From Pollenia angustigena (lineage: Eukaryota; Arthropoda; Insecta; Diptera; Polleniidae), in NCBI GenBank assembly GCA_930367215.1, contig OV884056.1, positions 228,461,127-228,525,126 on the forward strand: a DNA stretch of 64,000 nucleotides. The letters run 5' to 3'. Under the pieces are notes generated by a model. It did no database searches, was not told where the DNA came from, and was given only the letters and a program-made list of their open reading frames with translations. Below, piece after piece: positions 54,221 to 64,000 of this stretch (its first letter is position 1; each line of letters begins with the position of its first letter). A program made the position numbers and the translations under genes.

Positions 54221-55140
54221 CTACACTAATTTGTTAAGAAAATTGATTTTCTCAGGTTTTATAACAAAAATAAATTGATTTATGGTATAGGCCTTTTCAA
54301 ACTGCTCGCGCAAAGGATACAACTCTTCCACAGCTGAAGGTTTGGTAGCCTCTGGAAAGACATTTTTCCAGAAAAAGAAAATTTGTTTAAAGTAAGAAAT
54401 TAAAACTTAAATTCTACTTACCCTTTTTGAACTGTGTCGGTATAATATAGGCCTTCTTTTGGGTATTCACTATATAAATACCTGTTGCGTTGACTGGCTT
54501 ATTATTTTCTAAATTTCGAGATTTAGTTTGGGTATTTCCTTCAGTGCTTGCCTCCAAAAAAGTGGAAGCTAAAAATTTAGCAGCCTCTATAGTTTTATTA
54601 TATTGCTGATGTAAAAACACAGAAGCTGGTTCTTCAATTAAAAACATAGGGGACGTGTTTTTCTGTTCAAATTCTGCTGAAGCTGGTGTAGCAGCATGTT
54701 TGGTAGAATCTCGGTGGTTTGCAGATTTTGGCAATAAAAGTGGCAGTTTTACTGAGTTGCTAAAAGGTAATTGTATATTTTTGTGTGAGACCAAACCAGA
54801 AGGTGGAGGAGCATATGAAGTATATAGATATGGGTATGAAGGATCCGTTGAAAATTTTTGAGATTTTAAGTCGGGCCGTATATTGAAACTATCAATAGAT
54901 CTTTGAGGTTTTACGGTATGCACTTTTGTTTGTTGTAGGGATTTATTGGCTGTAATTAATAAAAACCTTTTAATGACTTTTTGAGGTATTTTTGTTATTA
55001 ATACCATTATTATTGTTGTTGCTTGCGAGTGGTGGTAAGTAACTATTTTTGCTGTTAGAAAGTGTAGATAGTTCAAGAGTTGTGGTGGCAGCTTGCACTT
55101 TAAACCAAATTTGTATGAAGAATATGAAAAATATTAACAT
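54221..55140 (-). CDS. Secreted protein of unknown function, 264 aa
   Basis: Exons 55140-55005, 54949-54422 and 54351-54221 are joined by introns of 55 and 70 bp. Phases agree, giving 265 codons with stop. It starts MLIFFIFFIQIWFKVQA, a signal peptide, then a Thr/Ser/Asn-rich stretch ending in an Asn run (ASNNNNN) where the first intron falls. The middle is basic and Pro/Ser-rich (YPYLYTSYAPPPSG). The region from about residue 150 is more helical (NKTIEAAKFLASTFLEAS), and the C-terminus reads LYPLREQFEKAYTINQFIFV. There are no cysteines or transmembrane segments after the signal. The first exon was chosen over the longer single-frame reading because that reading lacks an ATG near its start and a signal peptide. 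No family was recognised. Confidence 0.75.
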
Positions 55141-56999
55141 TTTCCAGCAGGATTCCTAGAATTTTATTTTTAAATATTAATTTTAACTTTTTTATGTTTT
55201 TGCTTGACTTTAAATATTGTATTTTTTATTTACCATAATTGTGGTCAATATGTTAATTTTATTATTTCTAATTTTTTTTGTTTTGTTTTTAAATCAATAG
55301 TTCACTTTATTATTAACAACTAAACCACAATTGTTCGAAAACAATGCTATTTATAAATGTTTAAAACAATGTTGCTTTATTTGTTTTACACAGTTAATCC
55401 GCTACATATAAGCGTGTGTCGAGGTATAAATGTCATTTGGTATGTAACAATATTATTTTTATTCGAAAAATTTCTTTAAGTTCGCACTTTAAACTGGTCT
55501 AGATAGGTCGTCGTCGACTTAGTCTAGGCGGTCAGTTCCAGACCAAAATGTATGGTTCTAAACTAATTAAGTTAGTCTCAGCCTGGTTCAGATCATTGAG
55601 TGCTTTTTGAACAAACTTATTTTTTGTTGATAGACAAACTGGGATTACTGAGCATTTTCCGTCGATAACACCACTGATTGTGCTCTATTATCACACAGAA
55701 GCTTTGGCCAAGATGCTTTTTCACAAGATGGCACCTAGCGACTAGGTCGCACTTACCGATACTTACTATGTACTTATGTATATATAACCTTCAATATATT
55801 TGTAGTGTACAATTAGATTAGCTATAACTTTTAAAAGGTCAATTATCGGCGTTATTAAAAAAACATTTACAACAACCAATAAATGAGCCTGCTTTTTGTT
55901 TTCATTAAAACTTCACCTAACATTCATCGATAAGTGACTTAACTGCCACATGACCCTGGCAGACTTCTTCTTGTAACTACAACACTTAATTTATTTATGT
56001 GAAAACAAAGCATAATTTTTTTAAATATCATGCATAATTTCAATAAATTTGACCATATAATCAATTGTTTTGTTTTCAACAGACTTTTTTGACCTGTACC
56101 TCATTCACAACTAACTCATCATCATTTAAATAAAATGAAAAATAAAAAATATCCAACTATTCATTGTGTCAGCAAGTAGTTTAACACTTAAAACAGACCA
56201 CAACTGTATTGGCCGAACGTGCGTTAAACCAAATTATTGATCCCTCACTCTACATTGATGAATTTTGTTGTTATTGTTGTTTGTTTAACAAATTGCAACA
56301 ATCATCTTATTCGTAATGTACGATACATTAAAAAGATGTATGTAAGTGTATATTTAGTGTAGTAAAACATTTTTAATGTTATTGTGGGTTAATTTCTTTG
56401 AAGTCGTGAAAATATTTTTATTTTAACTTTTTAAAGTTATTAATGATTTAATATTAAGGTAACGTTAAGTTTTAAGTGCAGTTTTTTATATGAGATTAAA
56501 GGCCTACAGTAGCCTCCAAGTCAAAAAGTTCGGACACCATTTGTTTTGGGTGTCGATAAGCCCACACCAAAGTGGCAAGGCTAATAATAGCAATACGGAC
56601 AGAAAAGTGTTTTCTCATAATGAGTTTTTGGCTTCAATAGCAATTTTAAATTTAATCAGACTTTGGCGAGTTCGAGGTTGCTAAAAGGTTGCCTTATTCT
56701 GCGTTTCGATTCAGATCGAAATTTTCTCCGTTTGACAACTTTGGGGTGTTCTGCGTTTCGTTTATATACATACATTTTCTTTCGATTGTATGTTTTTAGC
56801 ATTATGATCGCAGCTACGCTTTATAAAGCTGTTTAATTACTGATTGAAAGTTCTTTTTGTTTAAAAAACTGTGCAATTTTTTATTTTTTTAATTACTTTT
56901 TTTTTGTAGTTAAGTTTTAAAGTTTTATTTAATTTATTGCAGTTCAAAAACAAGTACATGAACTTATGATTTAAAAGTCAGTGTTGCCTATTGTTGTAA
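55141..56999. other. Intergenic, no supported gene
   Basis: The 5' flank of the 264-aa gene shows no clear TATA box. The + frame 56490-56684 is unsupported. TTCTGCGTTTCG occurs twice at 56698 and 56749, a short direct repeat. Confidence 0.4.
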
Positions 57000-58640
57000 A
57001 AGGCGCTGCGAAATATGGCCCCAAAAAATAAATGAAAATTGACCCCAAATTTTGGGCTATTTTTCATAATGCAATATTACCCCAAACAAATGAAAAATAA
57101 CCCTAAAAATAAAATGAAATATGACCCTAAATTTGGGGTAATTCTTCATTGTGAAAAATCACCTCAAAATTTATAATGTATTTTAACCCCAAAAAGAACA
57201 CAAAGAAAGATACATTAAACATTTTCGCTGAAGTTCATATGCCAAAACTAAAAATCCCAAATTAAGAATCACAATTTCATAATCCGAATAATTATACAGT
57301 TCTGGTTTAAAGAACGTACGATTGATAGCATGGTTGAGCTTTCGGCCGTGCGCAAGGATTTTCTTTTCTATGGTATAACGATCACTGGCTTCGCTGGCTC
57401 CGTGCAATAACTCCCAGGTGCAATAAGTCCCAGTGCAATAACTCCCAATGAATTAAATCCCAAAATAAATGAAAAAAGTCCCAAACTGGAAAAAATAAAT
57501 AAATCCCAAAAAAAATGAAATAATTTCCAAGTCTTAAATGAAACAATCCCCAATTTTGGGAGTTATTTCATAAGGATTTTATACTCTATGGTATAACAAA
57601 CACCGGCTTCGCTAACTAAAGCTTCTCTGCATAGCCGGCCTTCGGCCGGGCGCAAGGATTTTCTCCTCTATGGTATAAGAAACACCGGCTTCGCTAACTA
57701 AAGCTTCACTGCATAGCCGGTAACCATAAGACACTGCAATTGCAATTAGCAAAATTTTCTTCTTTGATAAACTTAAGTCATGGTATTCAAATAGTTTGAA
57801 ATATCTTGTTATAAATACCGTTTAAAATTTTAAACAATTTTAAGAAATTGCAAATAATTGAAAATGAAAAAACTCCCACAAAAAATGAAATAACTCCCAC
57901 AGCAAATGAAATAACACCGAAAACCAAAATAAAATGAAATAACTTCAACGTTAATTTTTTCGGGGATTTATTTTATTTGGATTTTATTTCATTATGAAAT
58001 AACTCCCACGCAAGAAATGAAATAACTTCCAAAAAAATTAAATAAAACCGAGAGGGCTGGAAGCTATTTCATAATGAAATTACTCCCACATTTCTATGAA
58101 AAATTTTTGGTCTAATTTAATTTTTTTCTTGGGACTTATTGCACCTGGGAGTTATTGCACGGAGCCGCTTCGCTCATTAAAGCTTCTCTTAACAGCCGGC
58201 CTTCAGCCGGGCGCAAGGATTTTTTCCTTTATGGTATAGCAAACACCGGCTTTGCTAACTAAAGCATCTCTGCATAACCGGCAAGGATTTTCTCTACTTT
58301 GGTATAAGAATTCGGGTTTTTTTATACTATCCCTAAAAACTTTTACATAGAATTTTGTAAAATTTGTGTAAAAACGTTTGGGGTGATTTTTCATTTCTTA
58401 AAATTTGCCCCAAAGTAAAAATTGTGATTTTATTTGGGGCCATTTTCATTCCTTGATATTGGGGTAATTTTTCAATCCCCTTAAAATGCAAAAACACCCT
58501 AACGAAAAAATGAGAAATAACCCAAAAAAAAAAAAACAAAAAAATTTCCCCAAAATTGCGTGTTGTTGTGTCTCATGTAAAAGTTTGGGGCCGTTCTTCA
58601 TTTTCCTTTTGGGGCCATATTTCCTGGGGTCATTTTGCGC
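57000..58640 (-). repeat. Hairpin-rich repeat element, inverted copy
   Basis: Read on the minus strand it has the same order as the units at 42.7-44.7 kb: head (CAAACGTTTTTACACAAATT), array with CCGGCCGAAGGCCGGC, tail (GAACTTCAGCGAAAATGTTTA, GGGGCCATATTTCGCAGCGC). The array is interrupted by the element 57400-58162. Minus-strand frames 57183-57553 and 58203-58664 are repeat text. Confidence 0.75.
57400..58162. mobile_element. Nested element with CCGTGCAATAACTCCCAGG ends
   Basis: CCGTGCAATAACTCCCAGGT, then GCAATAAGTCCCA at the left, is perfectly complementary to the right end (TGGGACTTATTGCACCTGGG, then AGTTATTGCACGG, with one extra base). This is an inverted repeat of about 33 bp. The interior repeats AAATAACTCCCA-like words and holds two array units of the surrounding hairpin repeat. 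It may thus be a sub-version of the same family that inserted into a relative. Confidence 0.75.
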
Positions 58641-59922
58641 ACCGCCGTTGGAAAAGAAAAACATTTACGAATGATAACAGGCAAGAGTGCTATATTCGGC
58701 TATGCCGAATCTTATATACTCTTCACCATGGTGAGATAAGGACAACAAATTATATAAATAACGTTCTTTAGATAGGTATAAATAAATATTAATTGAGCCA
58801 CGACAACTTTTCATCTCGTCATGCCGAAGAATATGATTACCAAAGTTGATGTTTTAAATTCGTTTTATAATTTTTAAATTTTAAAATTTTAGGCAGTAAA
58901 TAAAAATAAAAAAAAATTACTTTTTAAAAACTGGGACATCCAGATTCAACTGGCAACCTCACGTGTCTCAGGCGGGAACTTAGACAACTCTGCTACAAAC
59001 GCTTTTACTGAAGAAGCATTAAACTAAATTAAAAAATATACCGAGTCTAATAGTTTGTTTCTTTATTTGAGCGGCATATCATGTAAATCGATAAATGTAT
59101 ACGGGATTGTATGCGTAAAATTAAACACATTAAAATAAAAAAAAAAAACAACGACCAAGAAAATCGTAAGAAGAGATCAAACGTAGGAACAGCTTCCATT
59201 TCTAAAACGAAACACAACAACAACAATTACTAAGCAATGCCTGCGTACATAAATAACTTTTGCCCATTTGTGGACCGATCTTGCTGAATTTCAATAGCAA
59301 GAAATGGTGGACTATATGAGACATAAATGTAAAACAACCTAGTCGCTATCATGTCTGGAGTCTCCAGAAAACACATCAAACGTAAGGACCTCATAAGGAC
59401 CCAGAATATATATTTATATATACCCTTTTCCATCTGTGGTGAAGGGTATAAAACAACATAACTTATAATGAAGGAAGTACAGTAATTCACGGTTAAATGC
59501 GTAAAACCAAACGCTTTTAAGTGAGAAACGCATTTAACCCTTATGAGCGCGGAAAAAAACCTTATAAAACGATACAAGGTACCTGGGAACCTATATGGAA
59601 GTTAAGTAGAAAACAAGCATTTTCGGACAAAATATCGGATTAAAACGCTGTTAAATATTAATACCGCGATCATACAATTGAAACATATATTAAATACTTA
59701 AGTATTCCATTAAGGAATAAATTTATTATAATTTTAGCTGTTCGGCTGCAAAAATACTAAGTATGCGATAATCACAAAAATGTAAAAGAAATATGATAGA
59801 TAATTGATCAACCAATAAAATGAGCGTTTGAAGAGGTTCTACATCTCATAGGTTCCTACTTGTGGGTTAGCAAATTTGAAATTTGTGGAAAAATCAATTT
59901 TATGAAAAGAAAAATAAAATAG
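58641..59922. other. Repeat fragments, no gene
   Basis: 58690-58735 (TATATTCGGCTATGCCGAAT, CTTCACCATGGTG) and 59400-59455 (TATACCCTTTTCCATCTG, GTGGTGAAGGGTATAAAA) are fragments of dispersed fly repeats. The 115-codon minus frame at 59577-59230 reads through the second of these and is not supported as a gene. Confidence 0.45.
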
Positions 59923-60553
59923 AAACTGGGAATTATTTCCTTCCGAAGGTTACTTTATATTATATTCAACATTTTTAATTTTTCGAATTTATTCTATGAG
60001 CTAAATTTCAGTTATGTATTTTATAAAGCTTTTTTGTAATAGTTCTATTCCTTCAATTTTTCAGAAATGACTTTTTACACTACCAGACTATTATATTGTA
60101 TTTTCTTTTTACATTTTCTATGTACAGAAAAATTTACAATTATTAGACACCAGCAGAATGTAATGCATTTTCTGGCCCGCTACGGCCTTCGTCAGCATTC
60201 TTTGTGTCTCACTGGATAGTGTTACTTTATAAATTGAATGTATTTAACTCAACTATTTTTACAAAAAGAAACTGGGAATTATTTCCTTCCGAAGGTTACT
60301 TTATATAATATTCAACATTTTTAATTTTTCGAATTTATTCTATGAGCTAAATTTCAGTTATGTATTTAATAAAGCTTTTTTGTAATAGTTCTATTCCTTA
60401 AATTTTTCAGAAATACAATATAATAGTCTGGTAGTGTAAAAAGTCATTTCTGAAAAATTGAAGGAATAGAACTATTACAAAAAAGCTTTATTAAATACAT
60501 AACTGAAATTTAGCTCATAGAATAAATTCGAAAAATTAAAAATGTTGAATAGA
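59923..60553. repeat. Direct plus inverted repeat complex
   Basis: A ~145-bp block (GAAACTGGGAATTATTTCCT...TTCTATTCCTTCAATTTTTC) occurs directly at 59923-60066 and 60265-60413. It then recurs in reverse complement at about 60412-60553, together with the extension GACTTTTTACACTACCAGAC (60070, inverted at 60427). The right half is an almost perfect 280-bp palindrome centred near 60413. Confidence 0.85.
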
Positions 60554-60779
60554 AAAATAAAATATTTTTAAAATTTTTTTCTATTTTTTTAAAAGCTTTA
60601 TGATTAAAAATTATTTGAGAAAAGATTCAAAAACAATTCAAATAAACTCTTAAATTTGCAAAGTCTGATCTTCTCCATGCGACAATATTTTATGAACTGT
60701 CGGGGTCAACTTTTACAGTGATGCAATTTTCGAAGCATATTCTCCATATTTTTCAGAATCAACTTTTTCCAAGTTTTCG

Positions 60780-60925
60780 TTTAATGTGCTAAATCCCCAA
60801 TTCATATTGATAAATTGAAATTTATTGTTGATGGGATAAGCTATTCCTATGCGCTTTTAATTGGTTGCTTAGGCCAGATCATCAGGAAACTTCATTCAAA
60901 GATTTTAGAAAAACTAAATACAAAT
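60780..60925 (-). repeat. Retrozyme-like repeat, copy F
   Basis: The minus strand matches the hammerhead-bearing family of 34.9-35.6 kb, including upstream text at 60956-61000 (GTTTAAGCTTTGAAATTGTT, ACAAGTAA). Confidence 0.6.
60834..60900 (-). ncRNA. Hammerhead-like motif, copy F (decayed core)
   Basis: CTGATGATCTGGCCTAAGCA and ACCA are kept on the minus strand. The GAAA box has become TTAAAA, while GCGCATAGGAATAGCTTATC follows as in copies A and B. The missing G12 predicts no activity. Confidence 0.55.
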
Positions 60926-61059
60926 AAAACTGTAAAACGTATAAAAATTATTATTTTTATTAATTTTACTTGTAACAATTTCAAAGCTTAAACAAATACA
61001 ACAACAATAAATAGTGGGTTTTCTCTTTGTTTGTAGAATCGCTTAAGTTGCCGAAGTTC

Positions 61060-61700
61060 TTCTGCGTCTTTTTGCAAATTGGGCATGACAATATTGAGGT
61101 TGTGTTTGTCAGTTCGTTAACGACTTTTCTGCCAGGGGGAGCTCGTAACTACGTTCAATGTATTTTCCTTCGCTGTTTTCGAACTTTGTTTGTTTAATCT
61201 TGTTTATATATTCTTGAATGTCCTTCACTTATGGGTTCCGGCTATTCCCTTGCAAATTGAAACATAATTGGTAGCGCCATCGGAAGTTATCTTTGGATTA
61301 TAAACACTTTATCCGGATGATCCTTCGTAGCCCCATTTACTGATCAATCTCATTTTCTTGGAAGAATTTCTAGTACATTTTCAGGAAGACTCTCCAACAG
61401 CCGTTTCGCTGTATGGTGCATAAGATCTTGCAAATTATCATTCACAGAGACTTCAGAAACTCCTTAATCCTATTTAGTCGCAGTGGCATATCATTTGCAA
61501 CAGATTTTGCAATGTGCGACCCTTTGCTTTTCTCTATCTTGTAAAATTTGAACACTCCTCCATGTTTTTTCTTGGCCTTACTCTTGCACGTCCGTTTGAT
61601 GTGCTGTTCATCTTCTGTCAATGTATCCCGGATGGTATCATTATCATTATTAAGCCAGTCCTGGTGTTTGGAGTTGAATCTCTCAGTCGTACGGTGTGAC
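61060..61700 (-). pseudogene. Decayed ORF of unknown, probably transposon-derived, protein
   Basis: On the minus strand 61687-61442 is open for 81 codons with protein-like composition (FNSKHQDWLNNDNDTIRDTL, EDEQHIKRTCKSKAKKKHGG). After a stop, further in-character pieces follow (KWGYEGSSG near 61335, then IQEYINKIKQTKFENSEGKY and IERSYELPLAEKS to about 61125). No intact start or family motif was recognised. KWG-x-(D/E)-GSSG resembles a motif in several uncharacterised insect transposon proteins (inference). Confidence 0.4.
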
Positions 61701-61720
61701 TTTATTTTTTTGAGTTAAGA

Positions 61721-63347
61721 CTGGCATACATCATGGAAAGATTATTTTTTATATTTTCACTTTCAATCGAAGACCAATTCCGGGATTATGATTGTTTTTA
61801 TATGTATAATCTAATCTACCTATGACCTGTATACATATGGGCTTAGGTCCAGTTATGTAATTTTGATAGCATGCACGTGTCCGAATAAGAAAAAAGGGGC
61901 AAGGCCGGCAGTTCGAATTTTTTTTTATTAGGTAAAGGAATTACCAAAAAACTTATTTTGAAAATATGGCAAATCTAGAAATTTGTAGTTGAGAAATCAA
62001 CTATAAATCAAAGTTGAGAAATATTGAAAAATGTATAGTTGGTAAATATCGATTTACCAGTACAAGCACAAAGCAAATAGTTTTTATTTGTTTCTAAATT
62101 AATAGATATATCAATAGAATAAAAAAGAATGACGATCCGGTTCCTAGTTTTCGAGATACTGAATCTGAAAGCGGACGAAATTATCTAAAAATTGTATTTT
62201 TTTAACACTGAAAATCAGTAAATTTTGAAGGGCTATATCTTCTGAACCAAATCTGATTGTAGTAAAAGTAGCATATTGTGGGCTTAATATGCATACCTTC
62301 TAACTCCCTTTCAACAAATTTAACAGGAGGGACAAACAATTTCTTATTTGCCCTATTTGCTGCTTGAGAAAAAAAACCAAAAATGTAGTTGATTTGGCAC
62401 ACTTCAAGACTCAAATTGACGAAAATCTACATGCTCGTCGGCGAGGCATATCTTTCCCTACCACACGGCATCAAAATATCAATTTACCTAAAAAGTGGAT
62501 TTAGCAGGTTTGCATATAAAGCGATATTTGAAATCATTGTACAATTTCCTGTGAAATAGGTTTATTCAATATTTGTTTGGGACACAAGAAATTTTTGATT
62601 TTTGCAACCTCACTTGTTCTACAGGCGCCATTGTGCGACGGTTGTACTTTTGCCGCCGTCGTTAAACATTTTTAAATTTAAGTAAATTTTGGTCGCCGTC
62701 AACTATACACTTATGGGACTAGTGTTCTCAACGTCTGTAATTTCACATAGGCTTCGAGTGGAATACTATGACGTTACGACGTAATCTCTTTTGATAGTTT
62801 TATACATGAAGGATATCACACTCACTTTTCGAGAAACAATGGAATATTTTTTTTTTCAAATCTTTTCAATGCCCGAAGTTCTCACCACAGTTACAGAGCA
62901 TTGATACTGGCAACATTGCTGACAAAAATAACACAACCATTTGTTCAGCAATCTTATTCGAACATGATCATCAGTGAATGAAGGGTTCATGCAGCCCTTT
63001 AGTCTCCATTGGGCCTAATTGATTGATTGCCGAACAGTGGAATATTGAATGGTGTTAAATTCTTAAGGCCGCATTAGCCGACTTTAAATGTAAAGTAATG
63101 CAATATTAAGTACCGTACCGTTCTGTGATTTTTGAAATGCTATGAGTACTTAACACGGTTTTTGCTTACTAAACATTGAGATTAATTACAACCAGGGCTA
63201 TGACAATAATATTTTTTAACTTTCTTACATTTTGTATAAAATCACTAATAACGTATGAAAATTAATCAAATTCTAAGCTTTTATTTAATTTATATTTAAA
63301 TAAAAAATGTATTTTATGTTCTTTTAAACAAATCATAACAAACAATT
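61721..63347. other. Intergenic, nothing recognised
   Basis: No gene. The minus frame 62414-62202 shows no motif. Confidence 0.4.
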
Positions 63348-63606
63348 GAGTAGGTCAGTTGCAAAACTCGTTCGATACAAAATTAAAAATACGAGATGAC
63401 AATTGATTGCAGCAGTACTTCTGGCGCTTTATAAGCAGAATTATACTAATTGTATCAATGCATGTCCTCTTCCATGATTTAAGCTTGGACATGCATTGAT
63501 GCAATCAAAATATTTCGTCTAACAAAGCGCCAAAAGAACTGTAAAAACCATTTGCCATCTCGTATTTTTAATTTTGCAACAAACGAGTTTTGCAACTCAC
63601 CTTCTC
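63348..63606. mobile_element. MITE family B, copy 2
   Basis: GAGTAGGTCAGTTGCAAAAC at the left and GTTTTGCAACTCACCTTCTC at the right, flanked by AATT on both sides. The interior keeps TGCATGTCCTC and GGACATGCATTGAT, as in 17630-17887. Confidence 0.85.
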
Positions 63607-64000
63607 AATTCTATCAGCTGTTTTATTTTTAAAGCAAACGTTAAAAACTTTTCAAGGATTTTTCAATTTCAGGTAAAAATTTTGAAATAAACAAAAAGGA
63701 ACTCGGAAAAATACATCACATTGTTCCAGATATAATTCCCATCAAAGTGGGGGGAAAATTAGAGCGAATAAGGCTTACAATTTTATATTTTCTTAGACAA
63801 TAATAATATTGATTATAGAACGGAAATACCTTTACTTATTGAATTGGACTTGGTGTTCCCCAATAAAAATTTTTATCATTTTGCGAAGCACTAAAGGTAC
63901 ATTTAAAAAAATAAGCGCACAATTATGCTCTACGCAATAAGACATACAGAAATGCAGTAAAGTAAGTGCAAGAACTCTCAACAACTCTTATTAAAGAAAA
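63607..64000. other. Intergenic, nothing recognised
   Basis: AT-rich to the window end; no feature was seen. Confidence 0.4.

Noticed and set aside
54655..54861. Plus-strand ORF of 68 codons
   Set aside because: It is antisense to exon 2 of the 264-aa secreted protein.
59230..59577. 115-codon minus-strand ORF
   Set aside because: It overlaps a dispersed fly repeat (TATACCC...GGTGAAGGGTATA) and has no domain or start context.

Overview
The window looks like part of a higher-fly (brachyceran dipteran) chromosome. This is inferred from several things. The DNA is very AT-rich. Genes are split by short introns of 50-80 bp. There are fly-type CLIP serine proteases. Many fly-type transposable elements are present, including jockey-like LINEs, BEL/Pao, Tc1/mariner, hAT, a possible P-like MITE and Penelope-type sequence. 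A calyptrate such as a blowfly or house-fly relative would fit, but I cannot name the species. Nothing suggests a prokaryote or a viral genome.

Genes. Two secreted trypsin-like serine proteases lie tail to tail with 64 bp between their stop codons. The + strand gene (23401-26225, 5 exons, 341 aa) has a signal peptide, a full CLIP domain and a complete catalytic triad, but its activation site carries Glu instead of Arg/Lys. The - strand gene (39229-26290, 5 exons, 461 aa) joins an N-terminal half near 39 kb to a catalytic half near 27 kb across an 11.35 kb intron; the splice phases close exactly. Further right, two more - strand genes for apparently secreted proteins were assembled: a 78-aa peptide gene with a TATA box (53291-52933) and a 264-aa protein gene (55140-54221). 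A 35-codon ORF at 51907-51800 is a weaker candidate.

Layout. 1-23 kb is mostly transposon remains: a long-armed foldback element, a hAT copy with an array of about 250-bp repeats inside it, a decayed BEL/Pao pol, several MITE families and a 3' LINE fragment with a 12-bp target duplication. 23.4-26.2 kb holds the CLIP protease, whose third intron is filled by about 1.2 kb of an 11-bp satellite. 26.3-39.2 kb is the second protease and its giant intron, which holds a jockey-like LINE, a mariner copy with two nested insertions, a tRNA-derived SINE and several hammerhead-ribozyme-like sequences. 41-44.7 kb has a 0.57-kb tandem repeat with tRNA-like cores and two units of a hairpin-rich repeat, which recurs inverted at 57-58.6 kb. 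45-51 kb is MITEs and composite repeats. 51.8-55.1 kb is a small gene-bearing island. 55-64 kb is repeats again.

The most interesting signal is a dispersed family carrying hammerhead ribozyme cores (CTGATGA, then a CTGG/CCAG stem, then GAAA with a very short stem III). Six copies lie in the window. Two are near-identical and 488 bp apart in direct repeat, like a dimeric retrozyme. A seventh, decayed motif of the Penelope type lies at about 28.0 kb.
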